A stretch of DNA of 64,000 bases, taken from Trichobilharzia regenti (taxonomy: Eukaryota; Platyhelminthes; Trematoda; Strigeidida; Schistosomatidae). Made by a program: the position numbers and the translations under genes. Location of the stretch: positions 86,340,903 through 86,404,902 of the forward strand of contig OX235262.1 in assembly GCA_944472135.2 (NCBI GenBank). Direction: 5' to 3'. Position 1 is the first letter of the stretch, and the number at the start of each line of letters is the position of its first letter. Positions 1-11,265 of this stretch are shown here, piece after piece. Below the pieces are notes generated by a model. That model was not told the origin of the DNA. It worked only from the letters and a program-made list of their open reading frames with translations, and searched no databases.

Positions 1-255
1 GTACACCTTTATTTAAGGGCTTATGAAATCATGTATTCATTTTGACAATTTTCTTTAAAAATGAAAGAAAACTGACAACTGTGTGTATTCAAAAGTAACT
101 GATAAGGCAAAGAGCATTCAGCATAGAAATTATTTCGTTATTACAAGAAGGAAAAAAATATGTATCCCAGTAAAAAAGTTCATTCAATACTGAATGATGC
201 ATCTATCTGTTCTGACAGGTTGACGTATATACATATAGAAACTAGTCTTGAAGTA

Positions 256-1060
256 ATGGAGAAGATTTGTAGCTCAGGTGGATGATATTGAATTAATTCT
301 GTTCTCTGACCTGGTTGATTTAATTGCTAAGCTTTCGTCATCCTTCTGGACAACATCTTTAGCGTAGCTTATTTGAATTCTCCATGAATAATGTATCTTT
401 ATCTCCTCAAGAAAAATGTCGTAACTGGTTGTTAATTTACGTCTCTATTGAACATTTTTATTCACTTGGAATTCAAACTTTCTCGTCATGGGATTTACTT
501 TTTATTAACTGGTAAATTTGGTCTATAATAATGTTTTAGTTAATGCTAATTCACTTGAGTACCAGGCTTCTGGGGATTCCCTGACTGCATTTTTGGTGTC
601 TATAATTATCTACATGTATTGATATGAAAGAATATATATACATATCAAGTCTTTTTACAGTTAATCTGTGTTCTTGGGTTCCGCCTCGAAGGGCGAGGAC
701 GCCCACTTTGACCGATGTAATGTTTATTGCAGTTCATATAATTTATTTTCTAAATGGCACTAATTTTATTTTCGTTTTCTGTTGGATTGGTCCTTGAATT
801 TGCACAATGTCGAACGAAATGAATGTGTTGGCTGGCTTGTGTGCTATATCTGTTTCAAAAGGTTTCAATATTCTAGCTGTTATTTCGGAGATATTTTTTA
901 TATATGATAGTCTTTGATGATGGATCCTTGTTGGTGTTATGACTCGAATTTAAAGACTTTTTGGAGAAATTGTGAGGACCTCCACTTTTTCAATATCAGC
1001 CCAGAGAACACAACTAGTTCAGGAAATAGAAATTAGTCTTCTTGTGTTGCTTACGTGAAC
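256..1060 (-). pseudogene. Penelope-like retroelement remnant, GIY-YIG region and 3' terminus
   Basis: Read on the minus strand, short stretches in shifting frames match the C-terminal half of Penelope-like proteins. A linker resembling the family's AHKPxNT segment (DIAHKPANTF, about 860-801) is followed by a GIY-YIG-type core (CNKHYIGQSGR, about 745-680) and a REFLEAWYS-like C-terminal motif (about 600-556). In the family these parts form the endonuclease joined to the reverse transcriptase. After the coding remnant comes a terminal block at 384-256 ending in a tail (GCTACAAATCTTCTC) that is shared with the foldback elements at 46590-46796 and 47552-47682. Stops and frame changes make it non-functional. 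The RT part that should lie above 1060 could not be recognised with confidence. Confidence 0.7.
318..367 (-). ncRNA. Hammerhead-like motif in PLE terminus (degenerate)
   Basis: On the minus strand a CTAAAGA box (canonical CUGANGA with G5 changed) is followed by a stem GTTGTCC/GGATGAC closed by AGAA, then GAAA and a short AGCT palindrome. One extra U lies between the core and the stem. Hammerheads in PLE terminal repeats are known, but this copy is mutated in the core and probably inactive. Confidence 0.4.
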
Positions 1061-2846
1061 TTCTTCAACTGTATGTATTTCTACCTCAGTGAGCAGTGGA
1101 GTATAAAACGAAGCCTAAATTCAGTAGGCATGATTTCTCTGATGATCAACCATTATGAAAAAGCAAAGTGAACTTTAGTATTGCTTATTAATGATAATTT
1201 CTACAATAGGGACCTATTTTAGCTGTCTAAAGTTTGAATGAATCAATTCTATTCCGGCTTGAATTCGCTGGTTTTGGACCCTCAACTTTTGTCAGGGTCA
1301 GTCATACTCTGGTAAACAAAACATTTTTGAAATCAGCTAGCGAAGTAATGGAAAGTTACCGATGAGTTTCTATTGTGTTATTAACTATTTCCATTCAATG
1401 AAAAGATTACTAACTGGCATTATCTTGGGAACCACTAAAAAACTTGAATGTGCCAGACGACAGTCTTTTTCTAGTATCTACTAATCTGCCAGGTATGAAG
1501 AGTGGATTGTCTGTTCTAGCAGTGGTTACTTTATTACTTAAGCTTTGAGTTAGTATCGAATACCTCATATTTTAATTTCATGAATACAACTGCATTGTGA
1601 TCATTCGTTTCCTGTACTAATGATGAAATAATTAAACCCACTTTTCATATATTCTTGTTTATATCTATCAAAATAATTAAAAGATCACCCAGAAAAGTAG
1701 TGAAATATAAGAATATTTACTCTTTAACCTAGATTAGTGCGCAATTAATTTACGACTGAAATTCGCGAAAATTACTTTACTTTTTCTATCTATCTGACCT
1801 CATCACAGTACAGTTTTGCATTTAACCATTTTTGTACATGAAATAACCTAAAGAATCGTGATTCGTTTCTACTGTGAATGGATTTACATTAATCTGTCAG
1901 TTGTGGCACATGTCGTATGACCTTTTAACCTACCATGTTACGCAATCAGCTATGCCCTTTTCACCCAACGATTACATAAATTCAGAAAATTTTAATGAAT
2001 AACATTACTTATTTATTAGTTCAGTTATTGATAATGAGAGCTAGAAAGTCGTCAAAATACCTGAATATGATTGTAAGCAAAACATTGTGCTAGAAGCATC
2101 ATCTAGTTAATAATACTGCATCAAAATGTGTTATATCACATTAGCTTGTCTAATATGGAACAGTATTCGCTTGAGAGCTTGTCTTTCGGTCGACTAGTAC
2201 TAGATTCGACTCTCCCTCCACCTAATTCAGCTGAGTGACTGGGTAATATCATAATATCATGAAAAACTGGTTTTGAGAACTGAGTCAAAAACGAATATGG
2301 GACAAGCAATAGAATCAGTCTGTCTTAATTTATAATCACATTAAATGTTATAAACTCAAATCACTACCTAAGGGAAGAAAATAATCGAAAAAAAATCAAC
2401 TTAGTCTTGCACAAATGGTGAATAGGCCTTATACTTGAAAATCATCACCGAACTAGTGTCGACGTCGACTGTAATGTGTTTTGGTTAGATCTAACATATA
2501 TCCTAAAGGTTTTATATTTCCTTATCAAACAAATAAATTAAAACTTAAGAATTAGGAAATATAAAGTAACACTCTGATTTTACCTGAGATGCTTGTTTTT
2601 TGTTTATTCCTTGCCTACACTTTTACCTACACTGCCTGCTGTGTCGATCAGAAATATATTGTAATTTTTTTCCGTTACAGGTCAACTGGACAAACAAATT
2701 TTTATTGATAAAAATGAATTAATTCGAAAACTTCCCATAATGATGAACATAGAACACGATTTAAACAAATACGTATTTTCGGTAAATTCTCATCAGGCTT
2801 TACATTTACATAATAAAGTATTAGTCATGGGCATATGAATTAGTGT
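1061..2846. other. AT-rich DNA, nothing recognised
   Basis: Possible heavily decayed PLE sequence lies up to about 1550. Beyond that I see no ORF with family motifs, no tRNA-like head and no repeat shared with the rest of the window. Confidence 0.4.
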
Positions 2847-2912
2847 GGTTAATAAAACACAGGATCAGAGGTGTGAATTAATGGATAACAATCAACGTAA
2901 TAATAATAATAC
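2847..2912 (+). repeat. Left arm of inverted repeat around LINE fragment
   Basis: Diverged but clearly complementary to 3688-3757. Both arms share GGTTAATAAAA, GGATCAG and GGTGTGAA, and end in (AAT)n. The pair brackets the LINE fragment at 2932-3453. Confidence 0.6.
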
Positions 2913-2931
2913 TAGCTTTAAATGTGTGTTG

Positions 2932-3453
2932 GAGTTTCTCTAACGTTCTGAAACCAGTTTGGAAATCTTCCGCATTCAGTAAATTCGCATTTTCTACACC
3001 AATGTGAAGTCGGTTCTTCTATACAGGTCAGAAACTTGCACTGCGTGTCATGAAAACGATTTCCAGCAGGTTGCAATCTTTCATCGACAGCTTCCTTCGC
3101 TCCATAATGAAGATCAAATGGCCTTTCAGAAAGAATAAGCAACAAGAAACTATGGGAATAAACCAACGAAGAACTGATTGCTCAACAAATATGTAGCAGA
3201 AAGTGGAGATGGATCCGGCATACAGCGAGGAGGCCGCAGAATGACAACGCGCTCAATACAACCCAACGCTTAAGTGGAATCGAGATGGGAAGCGATGATT
3301 GGGTCGTGGGTGTGAGGGTGACAGAGAGGAGATTGTGTGAGGAACAGATGAGAGAAATTTGTCAATCGTGGACCCTTCTGAAGAGGATGGCAGAAAACAG
3401 AACAAAGTGGAGGTGTGTTGTTGTAGCCCTATGCTCCACTCGGAACGCAAGGG
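2932..3453 (+). pseudogene. RTE-like LINE 3' fragment
   Basis: The plus strand carries the 3' end of a non-LTR retrotransposon. The region after the RT, beginning with a LKPVWKSS-like segment, is followed by the conserved terminus CCACTCGGAACGCAAGGGAA and an (AAT)n tail. The same terminus ends the copies at 28851-29477, 33945-34920 and 44365-45065, and on the minus strand the copies at 30476, 47295 and 53878. Stops and frameshifts occur throughout. The flanks 2899-2921 and 3454-3476 are nearly identical (AAT repeats followed by A/G-CTAGCT), consistent with a target-site duplication although both are low complexity. Confidence 0.75.
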
Positions 3454-3687
3454 AATAATAATAATGCTAGCTGTAACTGTAGTAATGCTAACTGTATTAT
3501 CAGTATCATCCTGTGCTGTAATTGTACATTTTAGTCTCGGTTTCATAATTTATCATTATTATTCTTATTAGATTATCTAACTGCTTTGTGACAATAGTTA
3601 TTTTCTCCTCTACTCCTGCTAGTAGGCACATTCTACCTAAACACTCACCGTTGCCTAGATTATATAAATACTTGAATAAATTTATCC

Positions 3688-3757
3688 TTATTATTATTAT
3701 CACCTCGATTATTGTCCACTGTTCACACCCCTGATCCTTTATTTTATTAACCAAATT
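3688..3757 (-). repeat. Right arm of inverted repeat around LINE fragment
   Basis: Reverse-complement partner of 2847-2912; see that entry. Confidence 0.6.
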
Positions 3758-3845
3758 AATTCAAATACTCAGTTATTGTACTAGATTCTGATGAAATTCT
3801 GTCGTACAAAAAATGTAAGCTAATATTGATCTGTTTAATTCAATT

Positions 3846-4070
3846 TTAGATTTCCCGTCAATTGATTGGACCGAAGTGCTCGATCTCAGGTTGACATGTT
3901 GGCCTCTTGTGCAGATGCTTCGACAATTTCTGGGCGTGTAATTATAGGTTAATTGATGGGAACATCCCTCACTGGGGAATGCAGGTACATCCAGTTGGCG
4001 AGTCCCAAACAGGACGAAATGCGCATCCTAAATTCCACTGCTAGTCACCATCCACCAATTAAATTCTAAT
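3846..4070 (+). mobile_element. Sm-alpha-like SINE, inverted composite
   Basis: 3846-3953 is the body of the element on the minus strand (GACCGAAGTGCTCG, GATGCTTCGAC). It is joined directly to a plus-strand hammerhead region at 3957-4060 ending in CACCATCCACCAATT. The hammerhead has stem II GTCC/GGAC, with loop CAAACA between inner C and A, and GAAA, but the core box reads TTGGCGA instead of CUGACGA, and the 3' half of stem I is mutated. Sm-alpha elements are schistosome SINEs known to carry hammerhead ribozymes. Confidence 0.75.
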
Positions 4071-6097
4071 AATTATATAATTTATTTAAAATGATAAGGA
4101 ACACTTTGTTCATTTTCAGCATAGACACAAAGAAGACAAGGTTTAATAAACTTCATGTATAATGAACAAGTGTTCGTAAGCATTTGAATACATATCTACC
4201 AATCATTAGGAACTGGCTTAGAGGCGTTCTTGTGATTTTCACAAGTGGTTAGAAAAATATACTATGTAGGAGTGTGATGATATAAACTCACCGGTTTTAT
4301 CAAAATGACAGTTGTGCTTTATCGCTGGTTGACTGAGGCTAAAATTAATTCATTGGCAGTTGGATTCCAACTCAGTATTTAAGTGGGAAACTTGCTTTCC
4401 GATTCCCTTGCTCATTAGGAGCGAGATATATACGTATTTAAAAGAGTTAAGGAACATTATCACGCGTAGCCACAGAAAGGCCACAGTGAGTTAATACGGA
4501 GTCCCATACCTGATCACATATTTAACTCTAACTACTCAGCGTCTAAGGAAAAATCATTCAAAGTTATTCACAAAACCAAAAGAAGCACAGCGAAAATGGT
4601 ATTTATCTGTTTACTTTGCACTACTGAGGCCCTAGACATATGGATGAAAACATTCCCTACCTCCTCTTTCAATCTTGGATATAGTTCTAAGCTCAATTTT
4701 AGGCAATATTTTATTATTAATGCTTTTTTGCATTTCTGGTATGATATTTCTTAGCTAACTTTGTGTTCATTTTGTTCACCTGTTAGATAAGGTATTTTGA
4801 TAATTACCTCTATACTCTATCATTAATACTCATTTTTCCAGAAAGTTTTCTTTCTTACCAGACAACCTTTATTCTAAATTCACTTAACTTTACCCACTCT
4901 CTCTAGTTATAATTTGATTAGTCTTGAAATTTTTGAAATATTTTAATGATGTAAACAATACTCCAGACAAATTTATTTCTTACCATATTTGACAGATTAA
5001 ATGTACACACATATAAGAAAAATTATTAAGTATATTTGCAGCCATTCAGCTAAGTGAGTGAATTCGCCAAAAACAGTCTCTTTTTTGAGTTGTTTCTTCT
5101 CATTTCAAATATGCTTGCCTTATAAGCTGAAGGTACTGAAGTCAATCTCCGGAGTGGAAATGACCGCACACTCCAATAGACTTCCAAAGTAATGCCTCTT
5201 CATGATTAACTCTATACTGGAAAAACTTGAATCCCTACAAACTAAATACATGAAGATAAATTATGTCTGTGCACTATGATATAGTAAAACCCTGTGGAAT
5301 GGGTTTACTAAGAAAGCTAATAATTTCTCCGAATAGGAAGTGATAATACAATCGAGATATCAGCTCCCTTGGACAGTAAAACGGTTTTCTCATGTCTTTC
5401 TTCTATTTTTTCGACATTTAAGCCAAAATCTACATAAAAATCTACATAGAATACATTTGATATGATATTCGTGGGGGGAGATGGGGTAGTTAGTAGGTAA
5501 CTGACTGACTTCAAACTGATATCAGGTAGAAGAAAACTGAAGATCAAATAATTCTCCTTGGTACGTTTGTCTAGGTGTGAAACTATTTGTCATTATGCAG
5601 TCAAAGACCTATCTGAAGTCAAGCTAAGGGCCACAAAAATTCACAGATTGTGAAATGCAATTCGGCTCATAAGTCGAATAATATCAGACAGAGCTCAGCG
5701 TACATCACAGACCAGTGAGATAGATAAATCGTTCTCATCTGCATTATAAAATCTTTTGAAACCATAATCTTCTTGTATTTGAGTAGACCAGTGGTTATGC
5801 GGTGGTATTTCGTATATTTTGTTTCTGAAACGTAAATAGAATAATTTTAACTGATTAAACATTCCCATTAAAAATTTCAAATGATTTATTAGTGAACAAA
5901 GAATATTCATTTCGATAACACCTTCATCAGATTCTACACTTGTATATCCATAACAAATAGACAACTACAGTTATTACCAATATTAATTAATGTTGATAAA
6001 TGCTCAAAAACATCTGCAAGTTATTATATGCACGATTATGACACTAAACTCGATATCAGGTAAATTAGGAGAAATAATGCTTGATATATGAATTTAT
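4071..6097. other. AT-rich DNA, nothing recognised
   Basis: No family motif is visible on either strand. Weak tRNA-like traces near 4440-4510 and 5110-5170 are too degenerate to call. Confidence 0.4.
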
Positions 6098-6322
6098 GTG
6101 CATCGGTGGCAAAGCGGTAGAATACTTGCAGAACATACACATGGTTCAGGGTTAGATCCTCGGCCACAGACGCACTCCTTTACCTCGCTAAGCTAGTAAT
6201 AAGACTGGGAAAGAGGGAATGTTGGGAATGAGGCTAGCAATCCCATCCCGTAAAAATAAATGCCACCCTGAAGCCCTATTTTCCACTGGGAACGTAAGGG
6301 AATAAAGTAAAATAAATAAAAA
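6098..6322 (+). mobile_element. SINE-A copy, nearly full length
   Basis: SINE-A starts with a tRNA-like head. Here it is GTGCATCGGTGGCAAAGCGG, resembling an RNA polymerase III A box, followed by a decayed B box (GGTTAGATCCT). The middle is a conserved unique body (CTCCTTTACCTCGCTAAGC, GAGGCTAGCAA, CCATCCCGTAAAAAT), and the element ends with CCACTGGGAACGTAAGGGAATAA plus an A/T-rich tail. Such elements encode no protein and depend on a LINE for movement. The last part resembles the LINE 3' terminus in this window (GTTCCACT-GGAACG-AAGGGAATAA), which suggests that the RTE-like LINE mobilises SINE-A. Confidence 0.8.
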
Positions 6323-7214
6323 TGGGAATTTATGGGTTCCACAGAAGACTAGAACAACAGTAGTATCTGGACCTGTTTCTTTTGCACACAGAGCTCCGAC
6401 TGCCTTAGGAGAAATGCGATGGCCTCTACTGTTTGGAGCATCCAATACCAAGAGGCTTTTAATAATTTGTTTGGTACACTATGGATGATGGAAAAGGATT
6501 CTTCAGTGACGGCATTATGGCTTCTTTGCACTTGGTGGTTTAATATTGAACTGTTGATGGTTTTTAGCATGCCTATATGTAATCACATTGGTAAGTGTTC
6601 CCAAGCACTTCGCAACTGTTAATTAGCTTACGTGTTTGACACCCCATATCAGTATATATATACAATATATATATTATAAAACAGTTAAGTTAACAAGACC
6701 CCTTCACTTCTGCATTTATTGACATTCAGTAATACAGTTTAACTTTGAATTTTGTACCGTTTTTGTTAGGTTTTCCTTCTCGAATATGCCATACACAAGC
6801 AACAATAGAAGAGCTTATTTTTATCTGCACATGTTTTTTTCAAAGAAATACTAAAGTCAGTATAAAGTGTACACATCCTGAACAATGTATTCCATACTTA
6901 ATTAAGAACACATTAGTCAGTAAAAAGATCTCGTTTCGAAACTCTACCTCAAGGCTGCATAGTTATTTAAGGGGTTTATATATACAACAGTTATTGGCAA
7001 CAGAAACCAAGTTTATCGTCATTTAATATTAAAAAAATGAAGCAAATCGTATGAATAGTAATAATTTTTGAAAAATGTTGAAGAATCTTACAACTAACTA
7101 GTTAGGTAGTGAATAATCATTTGGGAATAACTGATAGGAAACAAGAGAACAAAGGATTGAAAATGGATTACAAAGATAAAAAAAAAAAATAAAAAGAACT
7201 ACATAGAGTTTATT
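6323..7214. other. No supported gene
   Basis: Contains a TA-rich run near 6651-6678 and an open frame of 93 codons at 6745-7026 without recognisable motifs. I cannot tell whether that frame is chance. Confidence 0.35.
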
Positions 7215-7640
7215 CTACAACTGTTCAGGAAAACAAATACTGACACTAAGGCAACCGTAATAAAAAAAAGTTGAATAAAACGTTATTGAACACAAAGTTC
7301 GAGTCTTTTCCTCCCACGATTGCAAAAGCTTCAGCTGCATCAAAAAGATGTGGGTGAAATCCTCATGAGCCGTCTGATCATATATGACTCTGAATGAAGT
7401 GTCTGCTGATACTGCGTGACCCTAAGAAATACCATACTTCATAATTCAGTTGTTGATTGCCTTGCGATCTCATTTCGACAATTATGCTGATAACTGTTCT
7501 TGAACGTCTCTAGAAAATGTCCCGCTTGTACGGCCTATGTACTAGGCTCCACCGGGTCAAGTGAACTAATAAATGTACATTGAAGTTACCATCAGCGGGG
7601 CTCTTACCTTTAATGTTTTTGTGTACAAGAGCATGTGTGG
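7215..7640 (-). pseudogene. GIY-YIG remnant of a second Penelope-like lineage
   Basis: On the minus strand the fragment YIGRTSGTFSRDVQEQLSA (around 7540-7490) is followed by KAINN and then, across frame changes, a GHAVSADTSFRVIYD segment. This corresponds to the YIGRT and TGH blocks of schistosome PLE endonucleases. The lineage differs from the YIGQS/YIGQT copies at 256, 11266 and 20215. No RT is attached. Multiple stops make it a fragment of a dead element. Confidence 0.6.
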
Positions 7641-7692
7641 TAATGTGAGACTTATAGAAGCAGTATTCGATAGGCATTAGTAATCTTTAGTG

Positions 7693-7920
7693 TTTGCGTC
7701 GGTGGCAAAGAGGTAGAATGCTTGTCATTCACACATGTGATCTCCGGCCAACACACTCCTAAACATCACTAACCGAGTAATAAGACTGGTAAAGAGGGAA
7801 GGTTGAGCAGAAGACTAGCGATTCCATCCCGGAAAAATAAAGCACTACTGGTACCGAAACTTCAGAGCTCTAGCTTGAAGAGCTGTGTTCCACTGGAAAC
7901 GTAATAATAATAATTAATAA
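7693..7920 (+). mobile_element. SINE-A copy, left member of tail-to-tail pair
   Basis: Has the head GCGTCGGTGGCAAAGAGG, the body and an (AAT)n tail. The B-box region is truncated (TGTGATCTCCGG). The tail abuts the inverted copy at 7921. Confidence 0.8.
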
Positions 7921-8152
7921 TTTTTCCTTCACGTTCCCCAGTGGAACAAAGGGCCTCAAGCTAGTGGCTTGAAGTTTCTGTAGCAGTGTTATTTTTACAG
8001 GATGGGGTTGCTAGCCTCATGCCCAACCTTTCCCCTTTACCAGCATTATTTCTGGCTTAGTAAGGTAAAGGACTGCGTCCAGTGGCCGGGGATCGAACCC
8101 CGGACGATGTGCATGGTCGGCGAGCATCCTAACCGCTATACCACCGACGCCA
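7921..8152 (-). mobile_element. SINE-A copy, right member of tail-to-tail pair
   Basis: Inverted copy with a good B box (GGTTCGATCCCCGG on the minus strand up to one substitution) and the head CGTCGGTGGTATAGCGG. It forms a near-palindrome with 7693-7920. Confidence 0.8.
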
Positions 8153-8269
8153 CTTGAAAAGTAAAGGAATAAAAAAAAACCTTTCAAGTGATGGTTTGTA
8201 GGGATTTGATTGGTTTCAGGATTTCATCATGAGCTAACATTAGTTAGAGAACCATTGGAAAGCCTGGGA

Positions 8270-8316
8270 GTACTGGACAGCTGTTTCTTCCTAGTTTGGG
8301 ACTCTTCAGCAGTACA
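8270..8316 (-). ncRNA. Hammerhead-like motif in SINE-B left arm
   Basis: Minus strand: GTACTG, core CTGAAGA, stem II GTCC/GGAA with loop CAAACTA, GAAA, palindromic stem III ACAGCTGT, predicted cleavage after C, then CAGTAC, complementary to the first six bases. Only the base pair of stem II next to the core is disrupted. Confidence 0.6.
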
Positions 8317-8503
8317 CAACCACTGGGATTCGAACCCAGGAACTTCCGGTGGGTGCCGAAGACATTGGCTAGCGGTTGCGCTGTGTCGTGAATTGGCAGA
8401 AGTTAGAATTCAAGGACCGTTGGATCGGGTCTCAGTGGCTTAATGGTATACGAGCTTGCCTTGTAACCAGAAGGTCCTGGGTTCGAACCCTGTCGGTGGA
8501 TGC

Positions 8504-8549
8504 GCGCTGCTGAAGAGTCCCAAACTAGGAAGAAACAGCTGTCCAGTGT
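8504..8549 (+). ncRNA. Hammerhead-like motif in SINE-B right arm
   Basis: GCGCTG pairs with CAGTGT through G-U wobbles (stem I). The core CTGAAGA fits CUGANGA exactly, stem II is GTCC-CAAACTA-GGAA with one mismatch, then come GAAA and stem III ACAGCTGT. Predicted cleavage follows C8543. Confidence 0.6.
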
Positions 8550-8620
8550 CCCAGGTTTTCCAATGGTTCCCTAACTAATGTCAGCTCATGACGAAATCCT
8601 GAAAATAACCTTTACTCTAG

Positions 8621-9607
8621 TGCAAACCTGTTCAGTTGATGAATGCCAAGGCGGACGAAGTGTGTTTTCCTGATCTCCACTGTAAGTCATCATTAAACAG
8701 ATAAATTTTACACCCATGTGCTCATGTTAACTTTTTTCTATGTTGTTTCATCAAGACAACATCTTGTAATCTTAATCAGTTTATGTAATTTTTATCTAGT
8801 AATATGTCTTCATACCGAAGGAATGTGTTTTACAAAAAAATATACATACATAATTTTTATCGATAACACTGAACAAATTTATCTTATCGCTTAAAACATT
8901 GCTGATATCCGACAATTTGTCTATACAACAATTACCGCATCTCTACCCTCATGATGATGATGAGAACAGAAAAAGAAAGAAAGGAAGAAAAATAACAAAA
9001 TAAATGACTGAAAATTAGATTTTTATTAATAATGACAACCATTCTTACGTAACAAACACAACTTATATCTGATTATGTTTGTATTTTATCAGTTGCACAA
9101 GAATTGTCTTATCATAATAATACTGATAATAATAGTAATAATAATGACGATTGTAATTGCAGAGAAAAAGAAGAAGAAGAAAGAAGGATAGGATTGTCTG
9201 ATAATAATCATGATAATAACAAATAACACGAGAAATGATTTATTTATTTATTTATTTATATTTCACTACGGACACAGAGAGAGAGAGAAAGAGAGACATA
9301 ACGGAAAACTGATTAATCACAGATCATCAATGCTGCTTGTGATGCTGACAAAGGTATAACAAGAAAGAGTGATACTGAAAAGACAAGAGAGGAAAACTCC
9401 ACTGTGTATAGTCTAGTTTTTCGTGTCAATATGCACTATTAAATGAGACAATTTCATGTAATGTGTTTATTATTCCCTTATCATATAATAATAAGTGGAA
9501 GAAATATGCTTATACGTGTCATATTATACGTTTTGTGTATAAAATCTATAAAAGCATGGGAATATGAGGAAAGCTAACGGACTAATAAAAGTAGGATAAA
9601 TACCACT
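8621..9607. other. Simple repeats, no gene
   Basis: Holds several short microsatellites: AAT/GAT-rich runs at 9113-9147, a GAA run near 9169-9186, (TTTA)n at 9238-9264 and a GA run at 9278-9293. Confidence 0.6.
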
Positions 9608-9843
9608 TGCGTCGGTGACATAACGGTAGAATGCTCGCCGAACATGTATATGGTTCAGGGTTCGGTCCCCGGTCACGGATGCACTCCTTTACCTCGTTAA
9701 GCCAGTAATAATACCTGTAAAGAAGGAAGGTTTGACAGAAGACTAGCAACCCATCCCGTAAAAATTAATACCACTGGTACCGAAACTTCACAGCTCTAGC
9801 TTGAAGCCCTATGTTCTACTGGGAACGTAAAGGAATTAAAAGA
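9608..9843 (+). mobile_element. SINE-A copy
   Basis: Full length. Head GCGTCGGTGACATAACGG, B box GGTTCGGTCCCCGG, body, and terminus GGGAACGTAAAGGAATTAAA. Confidence 0.85.
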
Positions 9844-10334
9844 AATACTACTGAAAAATATGATTAGCAGGAAGTAACACTCTTAAATTAAGCTTCGAAT
9901 AATCAGAATATTGACCAGTCATTGCACTGATTCGATTCTAATTGCACAAGTAGTTTAGGGCGATAAATTTCGGTATCCAAGAAAAGAGAATAATTCAGGA
10001 AAACCTGAATCTAGACGGCTGTTAAGAATTAGTTTGTACGTATGCAAAGATTACGATAGAATAACGTGTAGGCAATTTATAATGCAAATAGAACCATCTG
10101 AGTAGTTGGGACGATATGGTAGTCCAGAGGAAATCTGAATTGTATACACAGCTTTTGATCTTTGACTGAAGCGAAAGTAATATCTATCTTTGTTCAGATA
10201 AGTTTGATATACTCAAGTCATTTGGCAACATATTTCATTACTTTGAAGTATCATACGATATTATCAAGTAAAAATGGAAAAATAAAATATTTTCAAGTGT
10301 TGATATGCAGCGACTAGACTGATAAAGAGGTGGA

Positions 10335-10515
10335 CCACCAAGTGACATCAGTTAACGAACCATTGGAAAACCAAGGTGTCTAGGATTCTTCATCAGTGCA
10401 CACCCATCAGGGTTCGAATCCGGGACCTACATGTTACAAGGTGAGTTCGTAGACCATTCAGACACTGAAAAAGAATTCATTGACCCTTGAATTCCAACCT
10501 TTACCAATCTTTGAC
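10335..10515 (-). mobile_element. SINE-B copy with hammerhead stem II deleted
   Basis: Minus-strand tail, B box (GGTTCGAACCC-like) and head are visible, but the central ribozyme part is missing between the tail and TGATGAAGA. Confidence 0.65.
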
Positions 10516-10536
10516 ATATAATTCAACTGCCAGCAC

Positions 10537-10697
10537 TCCAAAACCTCGCTAAGACTGTAAGAACACTGGTACTGAGGGTTGTTGGGCATAAGGCTAGCAA
10601 CCCCATCCTGTAAAATTAAACACCACTGGTACAGAAAAGTCAAGACTCTTTCTTGAAGCCCCATGTTCCACTGGAGACGTAAAGGAATAATAAAGAT
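10537..10697 (+). mobile_element. SINE-A 3' fragment
   Basis: Begins within the body at ACCTCGCTAAG and continues to the terminus GAGACGTAAAGGAATAATAA. The tRNA-like head is absent. Confidence 0.75.
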
Positions 10698-11265
10698 GGT
10701 AGAGTAGAGGCTTGTGGTGAGAAGAAAGCCAGTTCCAGTCAGCCGCGACTAAAAATTCCATTTCACTTTCACTCCTTACCCATTATGCAAGTCAAATATG
10801 CGTAAATTCAGCAGTGGTCAGCTATGAAATGAAAATTAATGGTGTTTCAAAAAAGTAGAAATTCTGATTTGTGATTATGAAAACGATAAATGATTTCTGA
10901 AGATACTGTCAAAATTATATATGTCCAAACCAAGTTCACTTTTAACGGTTTGAAAAAATTTAGGCATTGGATATATGATATTCATTATAATAGAGGTTTT
11001 TGTATTTCCCAACGAATGAAAAACAAAACGAGATTGTTTTTACTGACGTTTCGCTATTTAATGCTAATAGCTTTCTCAAAGTATTATTAAACCGGAATTT
11101 ACAAAATCTCAGCATATATATAACAAAGAGTTAGGGGGTGAGAAAAATATAGACTTAGTTCAACTTAAAAGGACATATTGAAAGTCAAAATAACAATGAA
11201 GATCGTTCAAACCAAATATCAAAGGTAATAGTATATCTGTTATTATATCAAAATAAAGTTTACTA

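Larger units (their letters stand above)
8185..8601. mobile_element. SINE-B head-to-head inverted pair
   Basis: SINE-B consists of a 5' spacer (GTGAATTGGCAGAAGTTAG), a tRNA-like head (CCCAGTGGCTTAATGG ... GGTTCGAACCC), a hammerhead-like block and a conserved tail (GATGTCAGCTCATGATGAAA) that ends in AAACCAATACTTGAAAAT when complete. Here the left arm (minus, 8185-8350) lacks its head, and the right arm (plus, about 8385-8601) is complete from spacer to tail. Both arms carry the same uncommon hammerhead variant (GGAA instead of GGAC on the 3' side of stem II), so they probably come from one template. Flanks 8173-8184 and 8602-8613 match at 11 of 12 positions. Confidence 0.8.

Noticed and set aside
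6745..7026. 93-codon open frame as a host gene or exon
   Set aside because: No recognisable domain, no repeat of the frame elsewhere and no clear splice or promoter context; could be chance in AT-rich DNA.
9238..9264. Regulatory element at the TTTA run
   Set aside because: Plain (TTTA)n microsatellite with no other signal.
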